From: CAZNRY01 sp964575675
Lineage (GTDB): Bacteria > Eisenbacteria > RBG-16-71-46 > CAIMUX01 > VGJL01
Assembly (NCBI GenBank): GCA_964575675.1
Contig: CAZNRY010000076.1
Location: 1-18,825, forward strand
Reading direction: 5' to 3'
DNA length: 18,825 nucleotides
A program made the position numbers and the translations under genes. The notes beneath the pieces were generated by a model. That model was given only the letters and a program-made list of their open reading frames with translations. It was not told the DNA's origin and did no database searches. The first letter of the stretch is position 1; each line of letters opens with the position of its first letter. Below, in pieces: positions 1-8,400 of this stretch.

Positions 1-2
1 AT

Positions 3-1991
3 CAGGCCGCCGCTGCTCTGGTAGATCCCGACCATCGCGTTCGCCCGCCGGAGCCACGGAAGGCCCTGCCCAGGCAGGTCCGGGCTTCCCGCCGGATTCC
101 GGCGCTCCTCGGTGGTCTGGACCCTCCGGGCGCGGTCGCCCCGCCCGGCTTGGCAAAAATCCTTCCCGGGGCTCCTTCGGAGGCCCAATCCCACCCCGAG
201 GGAGCCACGAAGTGCCTGAGTTGCCACGGGCTCAAGAACGGCGGAGAAATGAGCGGGCAATGCATGACTTGCCACAAGGGGATCGCCCGTTTGGCCGCGG
301 AGCATCGAGGCCTGCACGGGAAGGACGGACGCGAGAAATGCACGACCTGTCATGTCGAGCACAAGGGGCGGGACTCGATGCTGATCGATCGAGCGAAGCT
401 GGCCCCGGGAGCTTATGACCACGCGGAGGCCGGATGGCCCCTGACGGGCAAGCACCTGGCGCAGAAGTGCGAGGCATGCCACAAGCGTGAGAATCAGGCA
501 TCCGAGATCCTCGCCCTCGAGCCCAGACCGGATGCACCGCACGGCTTCATCGGACTGAGCAGAGAGTGCGCCTCTTGCCACAAGGATCCGCACGAGGGGC
601 GCCTGGGGACAAACTGCGCTCAGTGCCATCGGGAAACTGGTTTTCACGACGTGGTCCGGGAGCGATTCCTCCACGATCGCACTCTGTTTCCGCTCCGCGG
701 CGCCCACGCCAAGGTCGAGTGCGCCAAGTGCCATGATCCCGTTGCAGCGTGGGGCAGGAAACCGGCCTTCGGCTCCTGCTCCGCCTGTCACACGGACGCT
801 CATGCGGGCCAGGTCACGCTCTCCGGGCAGCGCATCGAGTGCAATGCCTGTCACACCGAGGACGGGTTCGCCGTGAGCTCGTTCGACCGCGTCCGGCACG
901 GAAACACGCCGTTTCCCCTCGAGGGGAAGCACTCCGCGGTGGCCTGCGATAAATGCCATCCAAAGAAACCGAAGGACGTCCCGCCTGCGAGCCTGGGCGC
1001 CGCGGGGGTTCTCATCCGCCGCCCGCACGCCCGCTGCGACGATTGCCATGCCGACGCGCACGCCGGGCAGTTCAAGGAGCGCGCGGATAGAGGCGACTGC
1101 CGGGCCTGCCACACGCTCGAGGGATGGAAGCCGGCCTTGTGGGGGTTGGACCAGCACCAGGCGATCGCGTTTCCACTTGCCGGCCGGCACGTCAAGGTCG
1201 CATGCAAGGGCTGCCACGGGCCAGATCGTCCGGGCGCTCGTGGCGCGGAAGCGGCCGGCGCCGCAGGCTTCGCTGCGGATGCGGCCGGTACTGCAGGCAC
1301 CGCGGCGGCTGCGGCCGGTACTGCAGGCACGACTGCTATCGCGGCCGACACCGCAGGCACTGCGGGGATGCTTTTCAAGCTCAGCAAGGTCACCTGCCTG
1401 AGCTGCCACGTTGATCCCCACGACGGGAGGTATGTCGGGGCGGACTCGCTCGACGGCAAGCGTGCCTGCGCCGACTGCCATGACCTCGAGCGCTTCCGTC
1501 CGTCACTCGTGGGCATCCAGGAACACGGTCGTTTCGGCTACCCGCTGGACGGGGCGCATCGCGCGGTAGCATGCATCGACTGTCATCGCGATCTCGACCG
1601 TCCGCCTCTGGCATCGAGCCTGATCGGCGGAGCGGCGGCAATTGCGCCCAAGGCTGCGACCCCGGCCGCAAGCGCGCCGATAACTTTCGTGCGAAAGCAC
1701 GACGACTGCGTCGACTGCCACGCGGACGTTCATGAGGGGCAACTTCGTGGCCCGTGCTCCCGCTGCCACGACACCAACGCATTCGGACCCGCGTCCAGAT
1801 TCGTGCACGACAGGGACGCCGCCTTCCCCCTCTCCGGCGCCCACTCCAAGGTGGCCTGTGATCGATGTCACCCGGCAAAAGAGGACGGGGCGGGAAGGCG
1901 ACACGTCACCTACCGCCCCGTCGATGTCGCATGCGCGACCTGTCACGCCGAGGCGCCGGACGCGGTCGCTCCGGCGCGGACAGGTCCCTAG
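3..1991 (+). CDS. Multiheme c-type cytochrome, 20 CXXCH motifs (5' partial)
   Basis: The frame is open from the left edge to a TAG at 1989-1991. No signal peptide is visible, and the first plausible internal start is a TTG at 150, so the true start probably lies off the window. From the TTG the product is 613 residues with 20 CXXCH heme-binding motifs, the first at nt 213 and the last near 1938. Fifteen motifs fall into five modules of the pattern CXXCHxDxHxG, CXXCH, then FPLxGxHxxVxCxxCH; the extra conserved histidines in each module suit bis-His heme ligation. Four motifs precede the modules and one follows. An Ala/Gly-rich insert (nt 1251-1370) separates modules three and four. Proteins of this type are exported and carry electrons in the periplasm or at the cell surface; the partner cannot be told from this sequence. 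The family assignment is firm, the physiological role is unknown. Codons upstream of 150 do not look cytochrome-like. Confidence 0.9.
   Translation, partial: QAAAALVDPDHRVRPPEPRKALPRQVRASRRIPALLGGLDPPGAVAPPGLAKILPGAPSEAQSHPEGATKCLSCHGLKNGGEMSGQCMTCHKGIARLAAEHRGLHGKDGREKCTTCHVEHKGRDSMLIDRAKLAPGAYDHAEAGWPLTGKHLAQKCEACHKRENQASEILALEPRPDAPHGFIGLSRECASCHKDPHEGRLGTNCAQCHRETGFHDVVRERFLHDRTLFPLRGAHAKVECAKCHDPVAAWGRKPAFGSCSACHTDAHAGQVTLSGQRIECNACHTEDGFAVSSFDRVRHGNTPFPLEGKHSAVACDKCHPKKPKDVPPASLGAAGVLIRRPHARCDDCHADAHAGQFKERADRGDCRACHTLEGWKPALWGLDQHQAIAFPLAGRHVKVACKGCHGPDRPGARGAEAAGAAGFAADAAGTAGTAAAAAGTAGTTAIAADTAGTAGMLFKLSKVTCLSCHVDPHDGRYVGADSLDGKRACADCHDLERFRPSLVGIQEHGRFGYPLDGAHRAVACIDCHRDLDRPPLASSLIGGAAAIAPKAATPAASAPITFVRKHDDCVDCHADVHEGQLRGPCSRCHDTNAFGPASRFVHDRDAAFPLSGAHSKVACDRCHPAKEDGAGRRHVTYRPVDVACATCHAEAPDAVAPARTGP
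1251..1370 (+). repeat. Four tandem 30-bp repeats inside the cytochrome gene
   Basis: The units are 1251-1280, 1281-1310, 1311-1340 and 1341-1370, all exactly 30 bp, in frame and beginning GCGGCCG. Units two and three share their first 20 bases (GCGGCCGGTACTGCAGGCAC). Each encodes a decapeptide beginning AAG or AAD, rich in Ala, Gly and Thr. The tract lies between heme modules three and four and is probably a flexible linker that grew by unit duplication, so its copy number may vary between strains. Confidence 0.9.
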
Positions 1992-3754
1992 TTCGCGATC
2001 ACGACCTTCTGCACCGCCTGGTCACTGCCCGCCTCGAGCTTCAGCCAGTAGACGCCCGAAGGAAGCGCGCGTCCGGTCGCGTCGGCGAGCGTGAAGCTGC
2101 GCCGTCCCGGTCCGGCGTTCAGGGCTCCCTGGAAGAGGGTCGCACGCTGGCGTCCCGTCGCGTCCCACAGTGTGACGGTCGCGGGACTGCTCCTCGGCAA
2201 CGACCATGCGATCTCGACCTCGCCTGTGGTCGGCGTCGGGTAAGGCGTGCCCAGGGTGAGCGCACGCGTTCCGGCGCCCAGATCGCCCACACCGGAAGTC
2301 GCGACGCACGGGTTGGGATCGCACACCGTTCGGTGGCCCTGGTAGAAGTCGCCGCAGTCGGCCTCTAGCGTCATCACGCAGAGGCCGGTGTCGTGGCAGC
2401 AGGCGCCGAGAATCGCCTCGCAGGGATTCGGGTCGCACGTCGTCCCGATCCCCATGAAGGTGTCGTGGCAGGTCCCCTGGACCTTGATCTCGCAGATCGC
2501 GGCGTCGGCGCAGCAGGCCCCGGTCAGGCCCGCGCACGGATCGGGGGCGCATGCGGTCCAATCGCCCATGTAGATGCCGATACAGCCGAACGGATCGGTG
2601 AGGTTGCACTGCCCGTTGCCGGAGCAACAGGCGCCGACCGCCGCGCCGCACGGATTAGGCACACACGGCGTGCCGTTCCCCTGGTAGATCCCGCCGTTCA
2701 CCGCACACATGTCGGGATCCTCGACCTCGCAGGAGGTGTCGGGGAAGCAGCAGGCGCCGAAGTTCACCCCGCACGGGCTCGGCACGCAGGAGGAGTAGTC
2801 GCCGTGATAGACTCCGCCGTTTGCGGTGCAGTCGGCTGACGTCAGCGTGACGCACTGCCCGGAGGGGAGGCAGCAGGCTCCGGTGATCGGCGCCGTGCCG
2901 CAAGTGAAGCTCTGGCAGCGAATCATCACGTCGGAATCCAGGACGGCATCGCCCGCGTCGGCGATCGCGATCTTGATGTGGTTCGTGCCCGGCAAAATCG
3001 TCCCGGTCGCAAAGAACACCTGGGTCAGGCCGTCCAGCTCGGTGTTGATCGATCCCCCGCCGTCGTCCAGGTCGTTGTTTCGGAAGCAATTGCAGTTCGG
3101 TCCCACACCTATGTAGGGGTTCCCGCAGTTCACGTTGTTGATCGAGACCGGAGATCCGGCGCCGCTGCAACCCGCCGGGGCCAGGGCGATGTTCGTGCCG
3201 TTCAGGAAGAACCCGAAGACGTCGTTGTACGGGGTATTGACGTACTCGTTGTATTCCTCGGATCCGAAGACGTACTGGAAGACTACGTCCTGCGCCGTTG
3301 CGCAGGTGAAGTCGAACTCCAGAATGACGGCATCGAACGTCGTGTATCCGGGAATCAACGATTCGAGATCGAGGTCCCCGGGGGCCAGGTTGTCGGTCGT
3401 GGTGGCATCCCCGACGTTCGGGCCGGCGAGGGTATTGACGTCGCCGGAGCTGAGGATGATCCCCTGATCGAAGCCGATCACGCCCAAGGCGCCCATGAAG
3501 GTGCCCGCGGCTTGCGGCGAGGCGATCAGAATGGCGTTCGATACGGTGACATCCGGACCGAGTAGGCACTGCAGAAGCTCGTTGACGCCCACAGCAGGCG
3601 TCACGAGACGGGTCCCGCCACCGCTTTCCGCAACGTAGTTGGTGCCCGAGGGTCGGCCGTCCGCCCCGAGGGCAGCCTGGGCGACGCCCAGCGACACAAG
3701 AAGCGCGAGCGCCATTGCGCCCGCGCATAGCTTGGCACCGTAAGTGATTCGCAC
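1988..3754 (-). CDS. Secreted choice-of-anchor L protein with Cys-rich repeats and C-terminal sorting domain
   Basis: I chose the GTG at 3754 because GAGAGGAG sits five bases upstream and a signal peptide follows (hydrophobic residues about 10-29, AQAALG region). The frame stays open further upstream but without support. The mature protein (588 residues in all) begins with a domain resembling choice-of-anchor L proteins (about 50-285), including the hallmark FGSEEYNEYV at 163-172 and a GTNHIKIAIADAGD strand near 256-269. Five repeats of about 38 residues follow (292-483), each starting GACC, with six cysteines and ending in P-x-P-C. Residues about 497-588 form a FlgD-like beta-sandwich of the type IX sorting style (PYPTPTTGEV, then SGVYWLKLE). 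It is likely surface-anchored or released. The choice-of-anchor L domain often occurs in surface adhesin-like proteins, but its ligand is unknown. The stop overlaps that of the convergent cytochrome gene. Confidence 0.85.
   Translation of the reverse strand: MRITYGAKLCAGAMALALLVSLGVAQAALGADGRPSGTNYVAESGGGTRLVTPAVGVNELLQCLLGPDVTVSNAILIASPQAAGTFMGALGVIGFDQGIILSSGDVNTLAGPNVGDATTTDNLAPGDLDLESLIPGYTTFDAVILEFDFTCATAQDVVFQYVFGSEEYNEYVNTPYNDVFGFFLNGTNIALAPAGCSGAGSPVSINNVNCGNPYIGVGPNCNCFRNNDLDDGGGSINTELDGLTQVFFATGTILPGTNHIKIAIADAGDAVLDSDVMIRCQSFTCGTAPITGACCLPSGQCVTLTSADCTANGGVYHGDYSSCVPSPCGVNFGACCFPDTSCEVEDPDMCAVNGGIYQGNGTPCVPNPCGAAVGACCSGNGQCNLTDPFGCIGIYMGDWTACAPDPCAGLTGACCADAAICEIKVQGTCHDTFMGIGTTCDPNPCEAILGACCHDTGLCVMTLEADCGDFYQGHRTVCDPNPCVATSGVGDLGAGTRALTLGTPYPTPTTGEVEIAWSLPRSSPATVTLWDATGRQRATLFQGALNAGPGRRSFTLADATGRALPSGVYWLKLEAGSDQAVQKVVIAN
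2306..2881 (-). repeat. Five six-cysteine protein repeats (GACC...PxPC)
   Basis: At protein level the repeats start at residues 292, 333, 374, 412 and 450 of the choice-of-anchor L protein. Each contains GACC, two mid-unit cysteines, a Y/F-x-G turn and a terminal C-x-P-x-P-C. Even cysteine content per unit and an exported location suggest three disulfides per repeat, making a rigid stalk or a binding module. Spacing is 38-41 residues. Confidence 0.85.
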
Positions 3755-4254
3755 GACTACTCCTCTCAAGGCGGTTCCGTTCCGCATGCCCTTGGTGAAT
3801 CCAGCCCTGGAGCAGCAACTCCAAGAGGCGCTATGTATCATTTTGCCGCGACTTCACTTCGGCTAATTGTTGGCGAGATCTATTTTCACCCTGCTAACGG
3901 CTTTCGAGACTGCCGCTTTCAACGATCCGGCTGTCTCTCCACGCGTGGCACTGCGCACAGGTTTGAGAGTCTACCACAAGAAGCTCGGAGTGTCCATCCG
4001 AGCCTGCTGCGGGGTGAAGTATCTGTTCTTGCATCAGGAAAACTGAATCACCCCTGGCGTTGGGATGGCCGTGGGGTTATAATCCCACGCGGTTACTGAG
4101 TTCTCTGGGCTATCGACCGCGCGCCAGATACCGTGCAACCGAGGCTACCGATCCGGCGCGTCTTGTCGGTACCTAAAGTGGTCCTCGGGCTCACTCCGTC
4201 AGCGACCGATCACCGGGGACAGTTCAATTGATGTATCCGAGCCGGGAGGAAACA
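3755..4254. promoter_or_regulatory. Divergent intergenic region
   Basis: This 500-base spacer separates the divergently transcribed choice-of-anchor L gene (-) and LamG gene (+), so it must hold both promoters. No convincing coding frame was found. On the + strand a perfect TATAAT lies at 4078-4083, 17 bases after a weak TGGCGT, inside a near-palindrome (4071-4088). For the minus-strand gene only its Shine-Dalgarno is clear. A small hairpin, TGGAG-CAGCAA-CTCCA at 3808-3823, would lie in its leader. Confidence 0.5.
4071..4088 (+). promoter_or_regulatory. TATAAT -10 element within an 18-bp near-palindrome
   Basis: The sequence GTGGGGTTATAATCCCAC differs from its own reverse complement at only one symmetrical pair of positions. 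It contains a perfect TATAAT at 4078-4083. It lies about 170 bases upstream of the LamG gene start. It could be a sigma-70-type -10 box overlapped by an operator. The -35 candidate (TGGCGT at 4055-4060) is poor, so promoter function is inferred. Confidence 0.4.
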
Positions 4255-5379
4255 ATGACAGCCACGACCGTGCGATGCCGGAGCCAGCGTCGATCTGCGC
4301 AGTCATTTAACTCTCCGGGCGCTTTGGGCCGAAGGCGTGTTCGGCGCCGGGATTTCCGCTTCGCAGCGTTCCTGGTGTCCCTTTCGATACCACTTGGTAG
4401 GCTGGCCTCCCCCGCTGCGCCCGAGATCACGAGCGGGCTCGTCGCCTACTATCCCCGGAACGGAACCGGCGCCGACCTGAGTGGACATGGGCGCGATGCG
4501 TCTCCGGTCGGCGTTGTCTCCACGAACGATCGGTTCGGCGTCGCCAACGGCGCCTGCTTCTTCAACGGAGGCGCGTACTTCGTGACCTGGGCCGACGGCC
4601 TACCGACCGGAGAGCGCTCGGTCGCCATGTGGGCCCGGTGGGATGCGACCGCCGGCGCCCGGGGAATCGTGCCCATTGCGTACGGTGGCGGTGTTTGTGG
4701 GAGCAGCTGGTTGCAGGCGGTTTATTCGACGTCACTTACTCGTGGCTCCCACTGCGCCGAGCATTGGATGATTTATCCCTACGAAGGGGGCGAAGGGATA
4801 TGGCACCACTGGGTGGTGACCACGAGCCCCCAAGGATCCTGGATGTACTTGGACGGGGAACTGGTGGGCTTCTGGGAGTTCTTCGTCAACACGACCACTG
4901 TCGCCGGCAAGGACCTCGCCATCGGGGCCTGCGTGAATCCGGACGGAATCGCCCCTTACGCGGACGAGAATGTCGCGAGTTTCTATGGTGCCATCGATGA
5001 GGTGCGCATCTACGACCGCGCCCTCACACTCGATGAGGTCATCGAACTTCGCGGGGCGGTCCCGACCGATGTGGGGTCGGGGGCTACGGGGCCGGAGGCC
5101 GCGGTCGGTCGCATCGAGTCGGTCGCGCCGAATCCCTCCCGGTCCGGTTGCGAAATCCGATTCTACACGGCGGAAACCGCTTCGGTCGGGGCCGTGGTTT
5201 GCGACATCGGCGGTCGCGTTGTTGCGGAGATTCCAAGGCGCGAGTTCCCCGCGGGGCCTCATGTCATCTCCTGGGATGGACGGAACGCCGCCGGAGAGCT
5301 CGTTTCTTCCGGAGTTTTCTTTGCGCGGTTGTCGGGCGCCGGGGATATCGGCGTCAAGAGGCTGGTCGTTCTTCGATAG
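4255..5379 (+). CDS. Secreted LamG-like jelly-roll protein with C-terminal sorting domain
   Basis: I chose the ATG at 4255 because GGGAGGA sits just upstream; an upstream in-frame TTG at 4228 has no such support. The protein is 374 residues. A long basic N-region (RRRVRRRDF at about 26-34) precedes a hydrophobic stretch (36-50) and a likely cleavage near ASPAAP; the RRDFRF pattern resembles a twin-arginine signal, but Sec export is equally possible. Residues about 60-267 form a concanavalin A-like LamG domain: GLVAYYP start, IWHHWVVTT strand near 182-190, MYLDGELVG turn, and the closing FYGAIDEVRIYDRALT signature at 243-258. Residues about 285-374 are a FlgD-like type IX-style sorting domain (APNPSRSG, SWDGRNAAGE, SSGVFFARL). 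LamG domains usually bind glycans or mediate adhesion; no catalytic residues can be recognised. A strong hairpin follows the stop. Confidence 0.85.
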   Translation: MTATTVRCRSQRRSAQSFNSPGALGRRRVRRRDFRFAAFLVSLSIPLGRLASPAAPEITSGLVAYYPRNGTGADLSGHGRDASPVGVVSTNDRFGVANGACFFNGGAYFVTWADGLPTGERSVAMWARWDATAGARGIVPIAYGGGVCGSSWLQAVYSTSLTRGSHCAEHWMIYPYEGGEGIWHHWVVTTSPQGSWMYLDGELVGFWEFFVNTTTVAGKDLAIGACVNPDGIAPYADENVASFYGAIDEVRIYDRALTLDEVIELRGAVPTDVGSGATGPEAAVGRIESVAPNPSRSGCEIRFYTAETASVGAVVCDIGGRVVAEIPRREFPAGPHVISWDGRNAAGELVSSGVFFARLSGAGDIGVKRLVVLR

Positions 5380-5388
5380 GTGCGGGGG

Positions 5389-5448
5389 CCCGTGACGCAA
5401 GAAGAGGGGAGCGTGGATGGACGTCCACACTCCCCTCTCGATCACGGG
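5389..5448. terminator. Composite hairpin between convergent genes, probable bidirectional terminator
   Basis: An inner stem pairs 5403-5417 with 5424-5438 (15 positions, one C/A mismatch) around a six-base loop. A second, outer stem pairs CCCGTGA (5389-5395) with TCACGGG (5442-5448). The element lies 10 bases after the LamG stop and 35 bases beyond the peptidase stop on the opposite strand, where both transcripts need to end. No clear T-tract follows on either strand, so Rho-independent termination is likely but not certain. Confidence 0.65.
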
Positions 5449-5482
5449 CGATCTGAGCAAGAACAAGTCAAGCCAGGTCAGC

Positions 5483-8400
5483 TCACCTCAACATGACCAG
5501 CGTCCTCTTCACGTTGATCGAACCGATCTGCCCCTGGACGAAGTAGATCCCCGATGCGAGCTTGGCCCCTTCATCCGTGCGACCGTCCCACGTCAGTTGA
5601 CGTCCGGCCTTGCCGACCGACTCCTGGAACAGAGTCCGCACCAGGCGTCCCTGCACGTTGTAGATGCCGAGATGCGCTCCCGTGCCGTCGGCGGCCGCGC
5701 GAAGCATGATCGGCGATCCCGCCGGGTAGGGATTCTGGAAGGTGATCCCGGGCTTCCCGAAGACAACCTCCTCCTCCGCGACACCCGCTGGGTTGTCGAA
5801 GCGAAGTGTATAGGTGCCCGCGGGAGAGTCAGGAGAAGCGTTGAACACGACGAGTCCGTACCAGTCCGAAGCGGGCGCCGTATAGGAGTACGGAGTCCCG
5901 GCCGGTTGTGCCTCGAACTCGGCGTTGTACCGGCCCGCCCAGTAGGGCGCACTGGCCGGGTTCCGGAATAGGGACACCCGGATGTCGGCGTCCCCCGCCG
6001 CCGTCAGCACGATCTGGTAGGTCTCACCTGCATCGAGGAAGATGTCCCAGACCTTGACGACACCGCAGTCGCCGGCCCCTCCCCCGACCGTCCCGTTCAC
6101 CGTCGGTCCAATCGGGAAGATGTCCGGGCCGCTGTCCCACTCGAGCACGTAGTTGGCCGGCGAGGCGCCATAGGTGGCCATCGGGTAGTACGTCCCCTGG
6201 GGGTTGTGATTGAAGTCCCCGATCACGAAGTCGGTTCCCACGGTTCCGGCCGAGTAGCCGAGCGGAGACCCCAGGCCGTCCATGTTGTCGTACACCCAGA
6301 CGTCCTTGTCGTCCGTTCCGGTCGGGTTGATGGCCACCGCCGACCAGTAGGGAGTCGATTGCGTGACGCTGAAGAGCTGTGGGACGGGTGACGACGTGAG
6401 GCACGTCGCGTCTGTCATCGCGGCCGGCAGGTCCCGTACGCGCAGCGTGTAGTTTCCGGCAGGAGAGCCGGGCGAGTTGTTGAAGACCACGACCCCGTAC
6501 CAGTCGCTCGCCGGGGCCGTGTAGGTCCGGCCATCGGCGTTACCGGCCTCGAACTCGGCGTAGCCGCGCCCGGCCCAGTATGTGCCGGCCGATGGATTGC
6601 GGAAGAGCGACATCCGGATGTCGGCCGCGCCGCCGGTGAGAAGGAGGAATCGGTATTGCTGTCCCTCGGTCAGGTAGATGTCCGATACCTGGATCAGACC
6701 ACAGCTCCCGCTCCCCCCGCCAACGGAACCGGTCACGTCGGTGCCCACGTAGATCGCGTCGGCCCCGCTGTCCCATTCCGTCACGTAGCTCGCGGCGGCG
6801 GCCCCGTAGGAGATTCTCGAGTAGTAGCTTCCGGTCAGGTTGTGGTTGAAGTCTCCGACGACAAAGTCGGTGCCCACGGTTCCCGTGGAGGACGCGAGCG
6901 GTGTGCCGGCACCGCCCGGATCGCTGTACACCGCGATGTCCTTGTCGTCGAGCGTGCCCGGGTTCACCGCGACGCCGGTCCAGTAGATGGAGGTCTGGTA
7001 GAACCCGAACATTCGCGGGGAGGTATTCCAGATCTGGCAGGCCGCGCTCGCGAGTGCGACCGGCGAATCCTGGACGCGGAGGTAGTAGTAACCGGTCGGA
7101 GAGCCCGGCGTGTTGTTGAAGACGACGACGCCGTACCAGTCGCTCGCAGGGGCGGTGTACACGGTCGAGTTGCCCGCCTGCAGCTCGAGGACCGATCCAC
7201 TCCGACCGGCCCAGTAGGGCGCGGCGGCGGGATTCCGGAAGAGGGAGAGGCGCATGTCGGCCGATCCCCCGGCGTTGAGTAAGCCGAAGGTGTAGCTCTG
7301 GCCGGCCGTGAGGAATACGTCCCATATCCGGACGAGGCCGCAGTTGCCGCCTCCGCCACCGGCCGAGCCGAAGATGTCGGTCCCGATCGTGATCGTTTCA
7401 GGGCCGGAGTCCCACTCCGTCACGTAAGGGGTCGTCGCGCCGCCGTAGGAGACGTACGGCTGATAGACTCCCAGCGCGTTGTGGTTGAAGTCTCCGACCA
7501 CGAAGTCGGTTCCCACCGTTCCGGTTGAGGATGCGAGGAGGGTGCCGTAGCCATTGGTGTAGACCGAGATGTCCTTGTCGTCACCGGGTGAGGGCGAGAC
7601 CCCGATGGCCGTCCAGTAGATGTTCGTCTGGTTCATCGTGTAGCCCTGCGGGGCCTGGTAGTACTGGTCGCAACCGGCGGCCGTGAGCGGAAGCGTCACG
7701 GATGGGCATGTGAAGCCGTGCCGTGTCGCGGCCAGGCAGTAGGAGTTGAACTGGGGCGTGCCGTTGGACAGGTTTCCGTCATTGTCGTTGGCGATGAAGG
7801 TCGCCAGCACCTGTGCCGGCTGGTTCATCGGAAGCTGAAGGGCGCGTCCCCAGTGCCAGTCCCACGCGGTGGAGTAGCGTCCCCAACTGCCGTAGTCGGC
7901 GATCTGGTCCTGCATGGCGTCCCAGTGGAAGCCCGCGATCACGCGCCCAGCGTCGTGGATCTCCTGCCCGACGACGTCGCCGGGATATCTGAGCGTGTTG
8001 TTGCAGTCACGGATTCCGCCTCCCGCGCAGTTGTACCACCCGCGGCCGATGACGGAGTTCATGGACATGAGGAACCCGGCGACGTCGCCGTTGCCCTCGC
8101 CCAGGCCTTCGTTCCCCTGGCCGCCGAGGATCCACTCCTGGACGCCGTGACCGTACTCGTGGGCGACGATGTCCATCATCTGGCCCGTGTTGGCGCATCC
8201 GCCCCCGGCAGGGTAGAAGTGAATGGCGTTGCCCCAGTAGTAGGCGTTGCACATGTCGTTCATGTTGACTTGCGCGGTGACCATCTGGTTCGTGAAACCG
8301 AAGCCGGCGGCGAAGGTCTCGAAGAAGTTGTGCAGGTCCTGCACCGTTTGGTAGACGTCCCTCTCGTCCGCACGCGAGTTGGCGTTGTTGAAGTTGACCT

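Noticed and set aside
1..149. A separate short gene at the left edge on the minus strand
   Set aside because: The frame overlaps the cytochrome coding start, is low-complexity in Arg, Gly and Pro, and has no supporting signal.
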